64,000 nucleotides of DNA. Origin: DASZFV01 sp035549075. Its GTDB lineage: Bacteria > Myxococcota_A > Polyangia > Fen-1088. Of this stretch, positions 50,585 through 60,512 are shown piece by piece (the stretch's first letter is position 1; every line of letters starts with the position of its first letter). The notes beneath the pieces are model-generated. The model was not told the DNA's origin. It saw nothing but the letters and a program-made list of their open reading frames with translations, and searched no databases. A program made the translations under genes and the position numbers. Location: contig DASZRT010000118.1 of the NCBI GenBank assembly GCA_035549075.1, positions 33,277 through 97,276 of the forward strand, read 5' to 3'.

Positions 50585-52140
50585 CGCGGCAACACGCTGG
50601 GGAAGCCGAGCTTGTGAATGACGTGGTACTGCGTCGGGCTGCCCGGCTCGAGATCGATGACGCCGACGTTGTTGTGGCCGAAGCCGATGACGTAGGCGCG
50701 CGCGGGGCCGGCGCCCGGCGGCGAGAACTGCAGCCCCGCCGGCCCGCGGCCCACGTCGATCGTCGCGACGACCTGCGGGATCGTCGGGTCGACGACGTAG
50801 ACCTGCCCCGCCTCGAAGCACGTGACGAACAAGCGGCGCGCGTCGCCCTCGCCCGCCATGTCGAGGAACGTGGGCGCCGCGCACGTCTCGACGAAGTCGG
50901 TCGCGACGTTGCCGAGCGGCCCGTTCGTGAGCTGGTAGCCGATGAGCGCCGGCGGGATGCGCTGGAGCGCGAACGCGCGCGTCGGCGACACGAACTTGAG
51001 CCCGCGCATCTCCGAGCCCGCGAGGGGGCTCGTGAACGACACCGAGCTGGGCGAGATCGTCACCATCGTCAGATCTTCGCTGCAGGCGTTGTCGCCGTTG
51101 GTCGAGGTCGCGAGGCTCACGGCCATCGGGACGTAGCGCGACGTCGCGTAGAGCTGCTTCGTCTCGTCGGAGTACGACAGCGACGTCACGCCGTACGAGC
51201 CGCTGACGTCGGCTGGGAAGAACGCGCGCGAAGGATGCACGAACTTCGGCCGTCCCTGGACGTCGAAGAGCGACACGCCGCCCGTGTCCTGGTGGGCGGT
51301 GTCGCCGCGAAGGTGCCCGACGTAGAGGAGGTCCTGCGCGGAGTCGAGGTAGAGCGCGTAGGGCTCCTCGGGAACGTTGACGACCGGTTTGACGTCGGGC
51401 TCCTCCGACAACGCGCAGCCCTTCGCGCTCGTCGTCGAGGTCGGCGACATCGGCGGTAGTGGCGGCGTGCACGACAAGGCCGGCTTGCCACCGGCGCTCT
51501 GCGTGTCGGCGTAGACGATCGAGCTGTTGCCGCGGATGCCGACGAACAAGCGGCCCGCGACGCTGGCGCCACCGCCCGGCAGCGTGCCCGCGTCGGCCGT
51601 CACGCCGGCATCTGCGCCCGCATCTGCCGACGCGCCCGCGTCGGCCGCGTCCTGGCACCCTTGGCTGCACGCGTGCCGCGTCCCCGGCGTGCAACCGCCG
51701 GGCGCCGACGGCTGGAAGACGAGCCCCGCCGCGAAGCTGCCGATCTCGATCGTCGACGGCTCGTTGACGTAGGCGCGCTCGTCGCAGTCGAGCACGTTGT
51801 GATCCAAGTAGTCCCAGCAGCAGCGCCGGACGTGATCGGCCGTGTCGTCGACGCCGTCGAGAGGCGCGTCGTAAGAGCGCACGAAGTCCGGCTTCGGACA
51901 CACGTCCCACGCCTGCGCCTCGTCGGCCGCGACCTGATCGAGGTCGAGGGCGACGAGGGTGCCGCTGTTGTAACGCAGGTCCGAGTTCGAGTTCGCGACG
52001 TACATCCAGTGCCCGTCGGGATCGACGAACGCGCTCGACGGGTACACGATGCGATCGCGCGGCGGCGGGACGCCCTGCTGGTTGAGACCGCAGGCCGTCA
52101 GCGCCACCGCCGAGAGCGCGAGCGCGGACCGCGCGGACAT
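50581..52140 (-). CDS. Surface lipoprotein with YVTN-type beta-propeller repeats
   Basis: 519 residues from ATG 52140. Type II signal peptide with lipobox LTAC near residue 17. Repeats of propeller type: IVYPSSAFVDPDGHWMYVAN, PYALYLDSAQDLLYVGHLRG, GQVYVVDPTIPQVVATIDVG and VIGFGHNNVGVIDLEPGSPT. An Ala/Asp-rich segment lies near 180-200, with Cys pairs around it (GCTPGTRHACSQGCQD). It is translationally coupled to the next, larger lipoprotein, which suggests the two form one complex on the cell surface. Function unknown. Confidence 0.82.
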   Translation of the reverse strand: MSARSALALSAVALTACGLNQQGVPPPRDRIVYPSSAFVDPDGHWMYVANSNSDLRYNSGTLVALDLDQVAADEAQAWDVCPKPDFVRSYDAPLDGVDDTADHVRRCCWDYLDHNVLDCDERAYVNEPSTIEIGSFAAGLVFQPSAPGGCTPGTRHACSQGCQDAADAGASADAGADAGVTADAGTLPGGGASVAGRLFVGIRGNSSIVYADTQSAGGKPALSCTPPLPPMSPTSTTSAKGCALSEEPDVKPVVNVPEEPYALYLDSAQDLLYVGHLRGDTAHQDTGGVSLFDVQGRPKFVHPSRAFFPADVSGSYGVTSLSYSDETKQLYATSRYVPMAVSLATSTNGDNACSEDLTMVTISPSSVSFTSPLAGSEMRGLKFVSPTRAFALQRIPPALIGYQLTNGPLGNVATDFVETCAAPTFLDMAGEGDARRLFVTCFEAGQVYVVDPTIPQVVATIDVGRGPAGLQFSPPGAGPARAYVIGFGHNNVGVIDLEPGSPTQYHVIHKLGFPSVLPR

Positions 52141-52165
52141 GCGGGTTTGACCGCGCAAGACGACG

Positions 52166-55084
52166 TCAGGTTGTCTTGAGTGCGGCCTGAGCGGCGGCGA
52201 GCCGCGCGATCGGCAGCCGGTACGGCGAGCACGACACGTAGTCGAGGCCGATCTCGTGGCAGAACTCCACCGACGCCGGATCGCCGCCGTGCTCGCCGCA
52301 GATGCCGAGCTTGAGCTTCGGCTTCTTGGCGCGGCCCGCGGAGACCGCCATCTTCATGAGGCTGCCGACGCCCGAGCGGTCGACGCTGACGAACGGGTCC
52401 ACCGTGTAGATCTCGTGCTCGAGGTACGACGCGAGCACCCTCGGGACGTCGTCGCGCGACAGGCCGAACGTCGTCTGCGTGAGGTCGTTCGTGCCGAACG
52501 AGAAGAACTCGGCCGACTCGACGATCTCGCCGGCCGTGAGCGCGGCGCGCGGCACCTCGATCATCGTGCCGATGAGGTACTGCAGCGTCTTGGCCTTGGC
52601 GGCGAACACGTCCGACGCCGCCTTGCGGACGACGGCGGCCTGGAGGTCGAGCTCCTTCTTCGTGCCGACGAGCGGGATCATGATCTCGGGGATCACGGGC
52701 GACCCCTCGGCCGAGACCTCGACGGCGGCCTCGAAGATCGCGCGTGCCTGCATCTCGGTGATCTCGGGGTACGTGATGCCGAGGCGGCAGCCGCGGTGGC
52801 CGAGCATCGGGTTCGACTCCTTGAGCTCCTCGATGCGCGCATGCACCTCGTCGACGGTCTTGCCCGTCGCGCGCGCGAGGTCGCGAACGCCCGCCTCGTC
52901 GTGCGGCAGGAACTCGTGGAGCGGCGGATCGAGGGTGCGCACCGTCACCGGGCGGCCCTTCATCGCGCGGAACAGACCCGCGAAGTCCTCACGCTGCAGC
53001 GGCAGCAGCTTGGCGAGCGCCGCGCGGCGGGTGGCCTCGTCTTCCGCGACGATCATCTCGCGCATCGGACCGATCTTGTCCTCGCCGAAGAACATGTGCT
53101 CCGTGCGGCATAGGCCGATGCCCTCGGCGCCGAACGCGACCGACGCGACCGCCTGGTCGGGCTGATCGGCGTTGGCGCGAACCTTGAGCTTGCGCGCGCC
53201 GTCGGCCCACGACATGAGCTTGGCGTACGTCTGGTAGACGGGCGCCTCCTTGGGATCGAGGTTTTTTTCGATGAGGACGCGGATGACCTCGCTGGGCGCC
53301 GTCTCGACGCGGCCCTGGATGACCTCGCCCGTGAAGCCGTCGATCGAGATCCAGTCGCCCTCTTTGATGACCGTCGTGCCCTTGGCCGTATCAACGGTCA
53401 TGGTCCGCGCGTGGTAGTCGAACGACAGCGCCGCGCAGCCGACGATGCAGACCTTGCCCATCTGCCGGGCGACGAGCGCGGCGTGGCTGGTCATGCCGCC
53501 GAACGCCGTCATGAAGCCGAGCGACGCGTTCATGCCGCGGATGTCCTCGGGGCTCGTCTCGTGGCGACAGAGGATGAGGTCGGTCTCGCCCTTCGCGGCC
53601 AGCGACTCCGCCTCGTCGGCGAAGAACACGACCTTGCCCGTGGCGGCGCCGGGGCCGGCCGGCAGGCCCTTGGCCAGCAGGCGACCGTCGGCGACGGCGG
53701 CCTTCTTGGCCGACGGCAGGAAGACGGGGCGCAGCAGCTGGTTGAGCGCCTCGGGCTCGACGCGGCGGATGGCCTCTTCCTTCGGGATGAGCTTCTCGTC
53801 CACCATCTCGACGGCGATGCGGACGGACGCGAAGCCCGTGCGCTTGCCGCTGCGGCACTGGAGCATGTAGAGCTTCCCGCCCTCGATCGTGAACTCGATG
53901 TCCTGCATGTCCTTGTAGTGCTTCTCGAGCGTCTTGCGGATCGCGAGGAGCTCCTTGTAAGCCTTCGGCATGATCTCGCCGAGCTTCTCGATCTTCTCGG
54001 GCGTGCGGATGCCGGCGACGACGTCCTCGCCCTGCGCGTTCACGAGGAACTCGCCGTAGAACATGTTCTCGCCGCTGGCCGGGTCGCGCGTGAAGCAGAC
54101 GCCCGTCGCCGAGTCGGTGCCCTTGTTGCCGAACACCATGGCCTGGACGTTGACGGCCGTGCCCCACTCGGCCGGGATGCCGTTGAGGCGGCGGTAGAGG
54201 TTCGCGCGGTCGTTCTGCCACGACTGGAAGACCGCCTTGATGGCGCCCTCGAGCTGCGCGTACGGATCCTCGGGGAAGTCGACGCCGACGCGCTTCTTGA
54301 TCTCCGACTTGAACTCGCCGACGAGCTCCTTGAGCGCCTCAGCCGAGAGCTCCGAGTCGAGCTTCACGCCGTTCGCCTTCTTCTTGGCGTCGAGCAGCTC
54401 GTCGAACGGATCGTGATCCTCCTTCTTCTCGGGCTTCATGCCGAGCACGACGTCGCCGTACATCGCGATGAAGCGGCGGTAGCTGTCGTAGGCGAAGCGC
54501 TCGTTGCCCGACTTCTTCGCGAGGCCGGCGGCCGTCGCGTCGTTCAAGCCGAGGTTGAGGATCGTGTCCATCATGCCCGGCATCGACGCGCGCGCGCCCG
54601 AGCGCACCGAGACGAGCAGCGGGTTCGAGGCGTCGCCGAACTTCGCGCCGACCTCCTTCTCCATCTTGGCGATGTTCGCCTTGACGTCGCCGTCGAGGCT
54701 CTTGGGGAGCTTCTTGCCGAGCGCGTAGAACTCCGTGCAGACCTCGGTCGTGATCGTGAAGCCCGGGGGGACCGGCAGGCCGATGTTGGCCATCTCGGCG
54801 AGGTTCGCGCCCTTGCCGCCGAGCAGGTTCTTCATGCTCTTGTCGCCTTCGGACTTGCCACCGCCGAAGAAGTACACGCGCTTGCCGGCCGTCGACTTCG
54901 AGGCCTTCGCGGACGCCATCGCCTTCTCGACCGTCTTGACGGCCTTGGCGAGGACCTTCGCGCCCTTGGCGAACGCGACCTTGACGCCGTTCTTCTGGGT
55001 GATCTTCAGCGCGCTCTTCGCGCTCTTCTTGAGCTTCACGACCTTCGGTTTGGACTTGGACTTCGACTTGCTGACGGTTGGCAT
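52166..55084 (-). CDS. ppdK: Pyruvate, phosphate dikinase with Lys-rich N-terminal extension
   Basis: Interconverts pyruvate, ATP and phosphate with PEP, AMP and PPi. 972 residues, about 90 more than usual. The ATP-grasp domain begins at KRVYFFGGGKSEGDKSMKNL; the swivelling domain has the phospho-His motif GGMTSHAALVARQMGKVCIV; the PEP-binding domain has GIGLCRTEHMFF, LGHRGCRLGITYPEI and FSFGTNDLTQTTFGLSRDD. Residues 1-67 are an extra Lys/Ala/Ser-rich tail resembling histone H1 tails. Upstream of it lies glyS (36 bases), probably a separate gene. Confidence 0.93.
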   Translation of the reverse strand: MPTVSKSKSKSKPKVVKLKKSAKSALKITQKNGVKVAFAKGAKVLAKAVKTVEKAMASAKASKSTAGKRVYFFGGGKSEGDKSMKNLLGGKGANLAEMANIGLPVPPGFTITTEVCTEFYALGKKLPKSLDGDVKANIAKMEKEVGAKFGDASNPLLVSVRSGARASMPGMMDTILNLGLNDATAAGLAKKSGNERFAYDSYRRFIAMYGDVVLGMKPEKKEDHDPFDELLDAKKKANGVKLDSELSAEALKELVGEFKSEIKKRVGVDFPEDPYAQLEGAIKAVFQSWQNDRANLYRRLNGIPAEWGTAVNVQAMVFGNKGTDSATGVCFTRDPASGENMFYGEFLVNAQGEDVVAGIRTPEKIEKLGEIMPKAYKELLAIRKTLEKHYKDMQDIEFTIEGGKLYMLQCRSGKRTGFASVRIAVEMVDEKLIPKEEAIRRVEPEALNQLLRPVFLPSAKKAAVADGRLLAKGLPAGPGAATGKVVFFADEAESLAAKGETDLILCRHETSPEDIRGMNASLGFMTAFGGMTSHAALVARQMGKVCIVGCAALSFDYHARTMTVDTAKGTTVIKEGDWISIDGFTGEVIQGRVETAPSEVIRVLIEKNLDPKEAPVYQTYAKLMSWADGARKLKVRANADQPDQAVASVAFGAEGIGLCRTEHMFFGEDKIGPMREMIVAEDEATRRAALAKLLPLQREDFAGLFRAMKGRPVTVRTLDPPLHEFLPHDEAGVRDLARATGKTVDEVHARIEELKESNPMLGHRGCRLGITYPEITEMQARAIFEAAVEVSAEGSPVIPEIMIPLVGTKKELDLQAAVVRKAASDVFAAKAKTLQYLIGTMIEVPRAALTAGEIVESAEFFSFGTNDLTQTTFGLSRDDVPRVLASYLEHEIYTVDPFVSVDRSGVGSLMKMAVSAGRAKKPKLKLGICGEHGGDPASVEFCHEIGLDYVSCSPYRLPIARLAAAQAALKTT

Positions 55085-55120
55085 GGGCGTTTGTTTAACC
55101 TGGTTTGAGGGTTTGGGAAA

Positions 55121-56755
<1,635 letters not shown>

Positions 56756-56807
56756 AGCCGGCGCACTCTAGTCGAAACGTCGCGGGACGTCGATCCAACC
56801 GAGTGCA

Positions 56808-56824
56808 GCCCAGCTCCGCTGGGC
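56808..56824 (-). terminator. Hairpin downstream of the recO-VOC genes
   Basis: GCCCAGC and GCTGGGC form a 7-bp stem with a 3-base loop in the gap between the VOC gene stop and the glyS start. No T-run. It could end the recO-VOC transcript. Confidence 0.35.
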
Positions 56825-56852
56825 GGAGCGAGCACCGGGGGTACGGACCCTC

Positions 56853-57257
56853 TCAGGGCCCCGTGGTCAAAGGCAGGTGATGGATGATCTGCACCAGCAG
56901 CTCACCCGGGGCGCGGAAGTAGAGAGAGCGCGAGCCATCTCGGTGGGTCTTCGGCCGCGCCGCCAGCGTGACGCCCCTGCTTTCGAGGTGCGTCGCCCAA
57001 GCGTCGACGTCGTCAGGCTTCGCCACGGCGAGGCCGATGTGGTCGAGGGACTGCTCGGCGGCTGGCGCCGCCTTCGCGCGATGCAATGCCAGGTTGTCCG
57101 CGCCGCCGTGCAGGTAGACGTTGTCCGGATCGGGCCGCCACTCGACCTCGTAGCCCATGACGTCGACCCAGAACTTCTCCGCCGTTTCGAGGTCACGCAT
57201 GAACAGCGCGACGTGGCGGATGCCGAGCAACGGTGGACGCGAAGGTGACGGGCTCAT
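56853..57257 (-). CDS. VOC-superfamily (glyoxalase/dioxygenase fold) protein
   Basis: 134 residues with one pair of beta-alpha-beta-beta-beta modules. It starts with an extended lead and GIRHVALFMRDLETAEKFWV, then MGYEVEWRPDPDNVYLHGGA, LDHIGLAVAKPDDVDAWATH and FRAPGELLVQIIHH. His and Glu at the canonical metal positions are plausible (RHVALF, LDHIGLAV, ELLVQI), but the reaction is unknown. Its ATG overlaps the recO stop (ATGA). Confidence 0.82.
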   Translation of the reverse strand: MSPSPSRPPLLGIRHVALFMRDLETAEKFWVDVMGYEVEWRPDPDNVYLHGGADNLALHRAKAAPAAEQSLDHIGLAVAKPDDVDAWATHLESRGVTLAARPKTHRDGSRSLYFRAPGELLVQIIHHLPLTTGP

Positions 57258-58012
57258 GGGCGAGCCCCCAGTTTAGCCATGAATTCGAGCGACTGGAGCG
57301 GACCGCTGATGTGGTGCTTGACGATCTCGAGCAGCGCGTCCCGGCAGCCGCGGTTGACGTCGGGGTCGATGGGCTCCCGCGAGGCGTCAGCGAACGACGT
57401 CGCCGCGAGCCGCTCGAGCGTCGCGCGCACGACCTCGCGCATCGGGCGGCCCGTCCGGCCGCACGCCGCGCACACGACGCCGCCGCGATCGGGATCCCAG
57501 CGGTAGGCGACGGGCGGCGGGCCGCTGCGCGTGCCGCCGCACACGGCGCACGACGCGACCATCGGTCCGAAGCCGAGCCGCCCGAGCAGGCCCAGCTCGA
57601 AGACCCGCAGGCGCTCGGCCGTCGCGCCCTCGGCGTCGAGGCGATCGAGAAAGGCCGCGAGCCAGTCGTAGACGGGGACGTCGACCTGCCTGGGCGCGCA
57701 CAGCTTGCTCACGAGCTCGGCGGCGTACGCGGCGTGCGCCATACGCGCGAGGTCGGAGCCGAAGGCGCCGTGGCTCTCGACGACGTCGAAGCTCTCGAGC
57801 GTGAGCAGCTCGGCGCCGACGCGCTCGCGCAGCGACACCTCGCCCACGCTGCATAGGCCGAGCCCGCCCGCGAATCGCTTCAAGCTCTTGCGTGCGCCGC
57901 GCGCGAGCGCCGACACGCGCCCCGTGTCGCGCCCGAACAACGTGACGACCTTGTCCGACTCGCCGTAGTTCACGGCGCGCAACACGATCGCGGTCGTGAG
58001 CATTGCAGCCAC
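57254..58012 (-). CDS. recO: DNA repair protein RecO
   Basis: RecF-pathway mediator that loads RecA and anneals SSB-coated strands. 252 residues from GTG 58012; ATG 58003 is also possible. OB-fold N-terminal domain (AIVLRAVNYGESDKVVTLFG, ALARGARKSLKRFAGGL), then an alpha-helical part with the zinc-ribbon CAVCGGTR and VCAACGRTG, and a C-terminal REVVRATLERLAATSFADAS segment. Translationally coupled to the following VOC gene. Confidence 0.9.
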   Translation of the reverse strand: MAAMLTTAIVLRAVNYGESDKVVTLFGRDTGRVSALARGARKSLKRFAGGLGLCSVGEVSLRERVGAELLTLESFDVVESHGAFGSDLARMAHAAYAAELVSKLCAPRQVDVPVYDWLAAFLDRLDAEGATAERLRVFELGLLGRLGFGPMVASCAVCGGTRSGPPPVAYRWDPDRGGVVCAACGRTGRPMREVVRATLERLAATSFADASREPIDPDVNRGCRDALLEIVKHHISGPLQSLEFMAKLGARP

Positions 58013-58095
58013 GCAACGAGTCTAGGCGACTTCGAGCACGCATCGCGCGCGGTTCCAAGCACCGGTAGGCGCGGCTTCGCAGCGCCGCCTCGCTC

Positions 58096-58617
58096 TCAAA
58101 CGTCTGCGAGGGGGCTCACGGGGGAGCTGGCTCCCCCGCGTGAGCGAAGCGAGAGTCCTTCACCCGAAGGCGGCGGGCGGCGTAGGAGCAGCGACAACGT
58201 GATCGTCGCGATCAAGAGCAGCACGATCACGAACACGGCGAGGCCCAAGCCTCGGCGCGAGGACGACGCCTCTTCGACCTCGACCTCGTCGGCGACGTCG
58301 GCCGCGGGCAGTCCGGCCATCGTGGGATCGACGACGGGCAGCGACGACTGAACGCGCGCCGCCTCGTTGCGGGCGCGCAGCGCGCGGTCGTAGCCCTGGA
58401 GCGGCGCGACCTCGTCGACGCCGACGGCGCGCGCGTACGAACGAATGAAGCCGCGCACGAAGACGTCGGCGGGCAGCCCCTCGAGCGCGCCGGCGTCGAT
58501 GAGCTCGAGCGACGCGCGCGGCACGCGCGTCGTCGACGCGACGTCGCCCAGCGACAACGCGCGGTCCTCACGCGCCTGCCGCAGCCCGCTCCCGAAGTGC
58601 TCGCGTGAGTCGCTCAT
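58096..58617 (-). CDS. RodZ-like HTH membrane protein, truncated after the membrane span
   Basis: 173 residues from ATG 58617 with GGGAGG 7 bases upstream. N-terminal HTH_25-type domain (about 5-80: EHFGSGLRQAREDRALSLGD, then LPADVFVRGFIRSYARAVGV) as in the cell-shape protein RodZ, an acidic linker, and one membrane span near 127-150 (LGLAVFVIVLLLIATITLSL). The usual periplasmic domain of RodZ (over 100 residues) is missing: the protein ends about 20 residues after the span. These last codons lie within or beside a palindromic element (58115-58144). Confidence 0.82.
   Translation of the reverse strand: MSDSREHFGSGLRQAREDRALSLGDVASTTRVPRASLELIDAGALEGLPADVFVRGFIRSYARAVGVDEVAPLQGYDRALRARNEAARVQSSLPVVDPTMAGLPAADVADEVEVEEASSSRRGLGLAVFVIVLLLIATITLSLLLRRPPPSGEGLSLRSRGGASSPVSPLADV
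58115..58144. repeat. Strong palindromic element at the 3' end of the RodZ-like gene
   Basis: CTCACGGGGGAGC, a TG loop and GCTCCCCCGCGTGAG form a 13-pair imperfect hairpin inside the last codons of the gene. It resembles REP-type intergenic palindromes; no second copy is seen in this window. Confidence 0.45.
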
Positions 58618-58918
58618 GGCCTCCCAGACCGCCTGTGGGTCGTGTAAGTGGTCGTGATCGCGGCGGGCACGAGCGTCTCCCTTCGGCAAGTTTCGTACAC
58701 ACCTTCAGGACGCGAGGTCACGACCCGCGTCGCGGAACGTGTGTGGAGTGGGCTCGCGATGATCGCCAAATCGTTTTCAGTCCGGTGCGATTCCCCAACG
58801 TTCCTAAGCACTTAACGAAGAATTAAGAGGCGGCCGGACGCTAGCAGCTGTTCGCGCGGCTTGTCAAACGGAAAATCCGCGCTAGCCGCTGCCGCGCGGC
58901 GAGATTCTGTCACCTCGG
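58618..58918. other. Intergenic region, about 300 bases, no gene
   Basis: Separates queE from the RodZ-like gene. Contains an AT-rich patch at 58800-58830 with a TAAGCACTTA near-palindrome (58805-58814) and the inverted repeat CTTAA/TTAAG (58811-58827), possible regulator or promoter sites for the minus-strand RodZ-like gene. No coding potential was recognised. Confidence 0.45.
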
Positions 58919-59554
58919 TCAGACGCCGCGGGCGTCGGGCGACCAGATGTATTTGTGGATCTGGAGGTTGAGCCGGGCCGGCAAGCGGTCACGCAGCATC
59001 CACCCCACGAGCGCGTCGGGCGGCAGCTGGCCGTGCATCGGCGAGAGCAGGACCTCGGTGCGCTCGGCCAGCCGGCGCGAGCGGATGACGTCGGCTGCCC
59101 AGCGGTAGTCGTCCTCGCTCGTGAGCACGAACTTCACGGCGTCGCGCGCGCCGAGGCCGTCGAGCACCTCCCACTTCATGCGGTGCGACTCGCCCGAGCC
59201 CGGCGTCTTGACGTCGACGATGCGCACGACGTCGGCGGGCAGCGCGTCCAGCGCGTGCGCGCCCGAGGTCTCGATCATCACGCGGTAGCCGGCCGCGAGC
59301 AGCCGCGCCGCGAGCGCCGGCATCTCCCGCTGCAGCATCGGCTCACCCCCCGTGAGGAGCACGAGCGGCGCGCCCAGCTTGTCGACCTCGGCGTGGATCT
59401 CGTCGAGCGTGAGGTCGCGGCCGCCGTAGAACGCGAAGGCGCTGTCGCAGTAGCCACAGCGCAGATCGCACCCCGTCGTGCGCACGAGCGTGCACGGTTG
59501 GCCGGCGTATTGGGTTTCGCCCTGAACGCTGGCGTAGATCTCTGTGATTCTCAT
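58919..59554 (-). CDS. queE: 7-carboxy-7-deazaguanine synthase (radical SAM)
   Basis: Queuosine/7-deazaguanine pathway ring-contraction enzyme. 211 residues from ATG 59554. MRITEIYASVQGETQYAG leads to the radical SAM cluster motif TTGCDLRCGYCDSAFAF (CxxxCxxC), then VLLTGGEPMLQREMPALA, IETSGAHALDA and IVDVKTPGSGES. The C terminus LNLQIHKYIWSPDARGV matches QueE. queC and queD are not in the window. Divergent from the hydrolase gene (50 bases between starts). Confidence 0.92.
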   Translation of the reverse strand: MRITEIYASVQGETQYAGQPCTLVRTTGCDLRCGYCDSAFAFYGGRDLTLDEIHAEVDKLGAPLVLLTGGEPMLQREMPALAARLLAAGYRVMIETSGAHALDALPADVVRIVDVKTPGSGESHRMKWEVLDGLGARDAVKFVLTSEDDYRWAADVIRSRRLAERTEVLLSPMHGQLPPDALVGWMLRDRLPARLNLQIHKYIWSPDARGV

Positions 59555-59604
59555 GGGGGCGGGATCCGAACGGGCGGCGAGAGAGTATAGGATCTGGAGC
59601 ACGC

Positions 59605-60456
59605 ATGGCACGCCTCCCCGACGCCGAAGAGACGCTGAAGGCCTTCGACGGCCTCGAGCTCCACGTCGAACGCTTCGATCCGCCTTCGGACGCGCCGACG
59701 CGGGCCGTCGTCGTCATGGTCCACGGCTTCTCCGCTCACTGCGGCGGGTTCCGGCATGTCGCCGACGCCTTCGCGCGCGCAGGCTACGCCGTCACCGCCT
59801 TCGACTGCCGCGGCCACGGGCGCTCGCAGGGGCGGCACGGCTACGTCACGCGCTTCTCTGACTACGCCGACGACCTCGGGCGCGTGCTGGACCGCGCCCG
59901 CGCCCTGTCACCCGGGCGCCCCGTCGCCGTCGCCGCGCACAGCCAGGGCGCGGCCATCTCCCTCGATTACCTGCTGCGCGGCGTGGGGACGTTCGACGCG
60001 CTCGTCGCCGCGGCGCCGTACCTCGACCTCAAGATGAAGGTTCCGTTCTACAAGCGCGTGATCTCGCCGGTCATGGGCGCGATCTGGCCCACGCTCGCGA
60101 TGGGGAACGAGATCTCGTCCGCCCTGACGTCCCGCGACCCGGCGTCGTGCGCGGCCATGGACGCCGACCCGCTCGTGAGGCACGTCGCGACGCCCCGCTG
60201 GTTCAACGAGGTGCGCGCGACCCAGGCGCGGCTGCGCGCGTCGGCCTCTCTGCTGAAAGTGCCCACCTTCATGCCAGTCGCGGGCGACGACCGCCTCGTC
60301 GACAGCGAAGCCTCGATCGCGTTCGCCAAAGCGGCCGGCGCGATCGTCGACCTCAAGGTGTACGACCAGCTGTTCCACGAGCTGTACCTCGAGCCCGAGC
60401 GCGACGCCGTCATCGCCGACGTCGTCGCGTGGCTCGACCGCCGTTTTCCTCGCTGA
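59605..60456 (+). CDS. Alpha/beta hydrolase (monoacylglycerol lipase-like)
   Basis: 283 residues of the Hydrolase_4 (lysophospholipase-like) family. Oxyanion segment VVMVHGFSAHCGGFRHVADA, FDCRGHGRSQGRHGYVTRFS, nucleophile elbow VAAHSQGAAISLDY (Ser near 113; first Gly of GxSxG is Ala), Asp in FMPVAGDDRLVDSEA and His in YDQLFHELYLEPERD. GGAG precedes the ATG by 7 bases, and TATAGG (59586-59591) is a possible -10. No signal peptide; a cytoplasmic esterase or lipase on membrane lipids is likely. Confidence 0.88.
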   Translation: MARLPDAEETLKAFDGLELHVERFDPPSDAPTRAVVVMVHGFSAHCGGFRHVADAFARAGYAVTAFDCRGHGRSQGRHGYVTRFSDYADDLGRVLDRARALSPGRPVAVAAHSQGAAISLDYLLRGVGTFDALVAAAPYLDLKMKVPFYKRVISPVMGAIWPTLAMGNEISSALTSRDPASCAAMDADPLVRHVATPRWFNEVRATQARLRASASLLKVPTFMPVAGDDRLVDSEASIAFAKAAGAIVDLKVYDQLFHELYLEPERDAVIADVVAWLDRRFPR

Positions 60457-60494
60457 GCCGTCGCGGATCGCATGGCAACGCCGAACGCGATCCG

Positions 60495-60500
60495 TATACT
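60495..60500 (+). promoter_or_regulatory. Candidate -10 hexamer before the amidotransferase-like gene
   Basis: TATACT, 12 bases before the GTG start. It is close to the -10 consensus. No clear -35 upstream, so it may be an extended or activator-dependent promoter. Confidence 0.3.
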
Positions 60501-60512
60501 TGATCCGTCGTC

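Noticed and set aside
46997..51910. A single 1637-residue lipoprotein
   Set aside because: The first 440 residues are a shadow of the neighbouring propeller lipoprotein; the lipoprotein signal peptide starts at ATG 50584.
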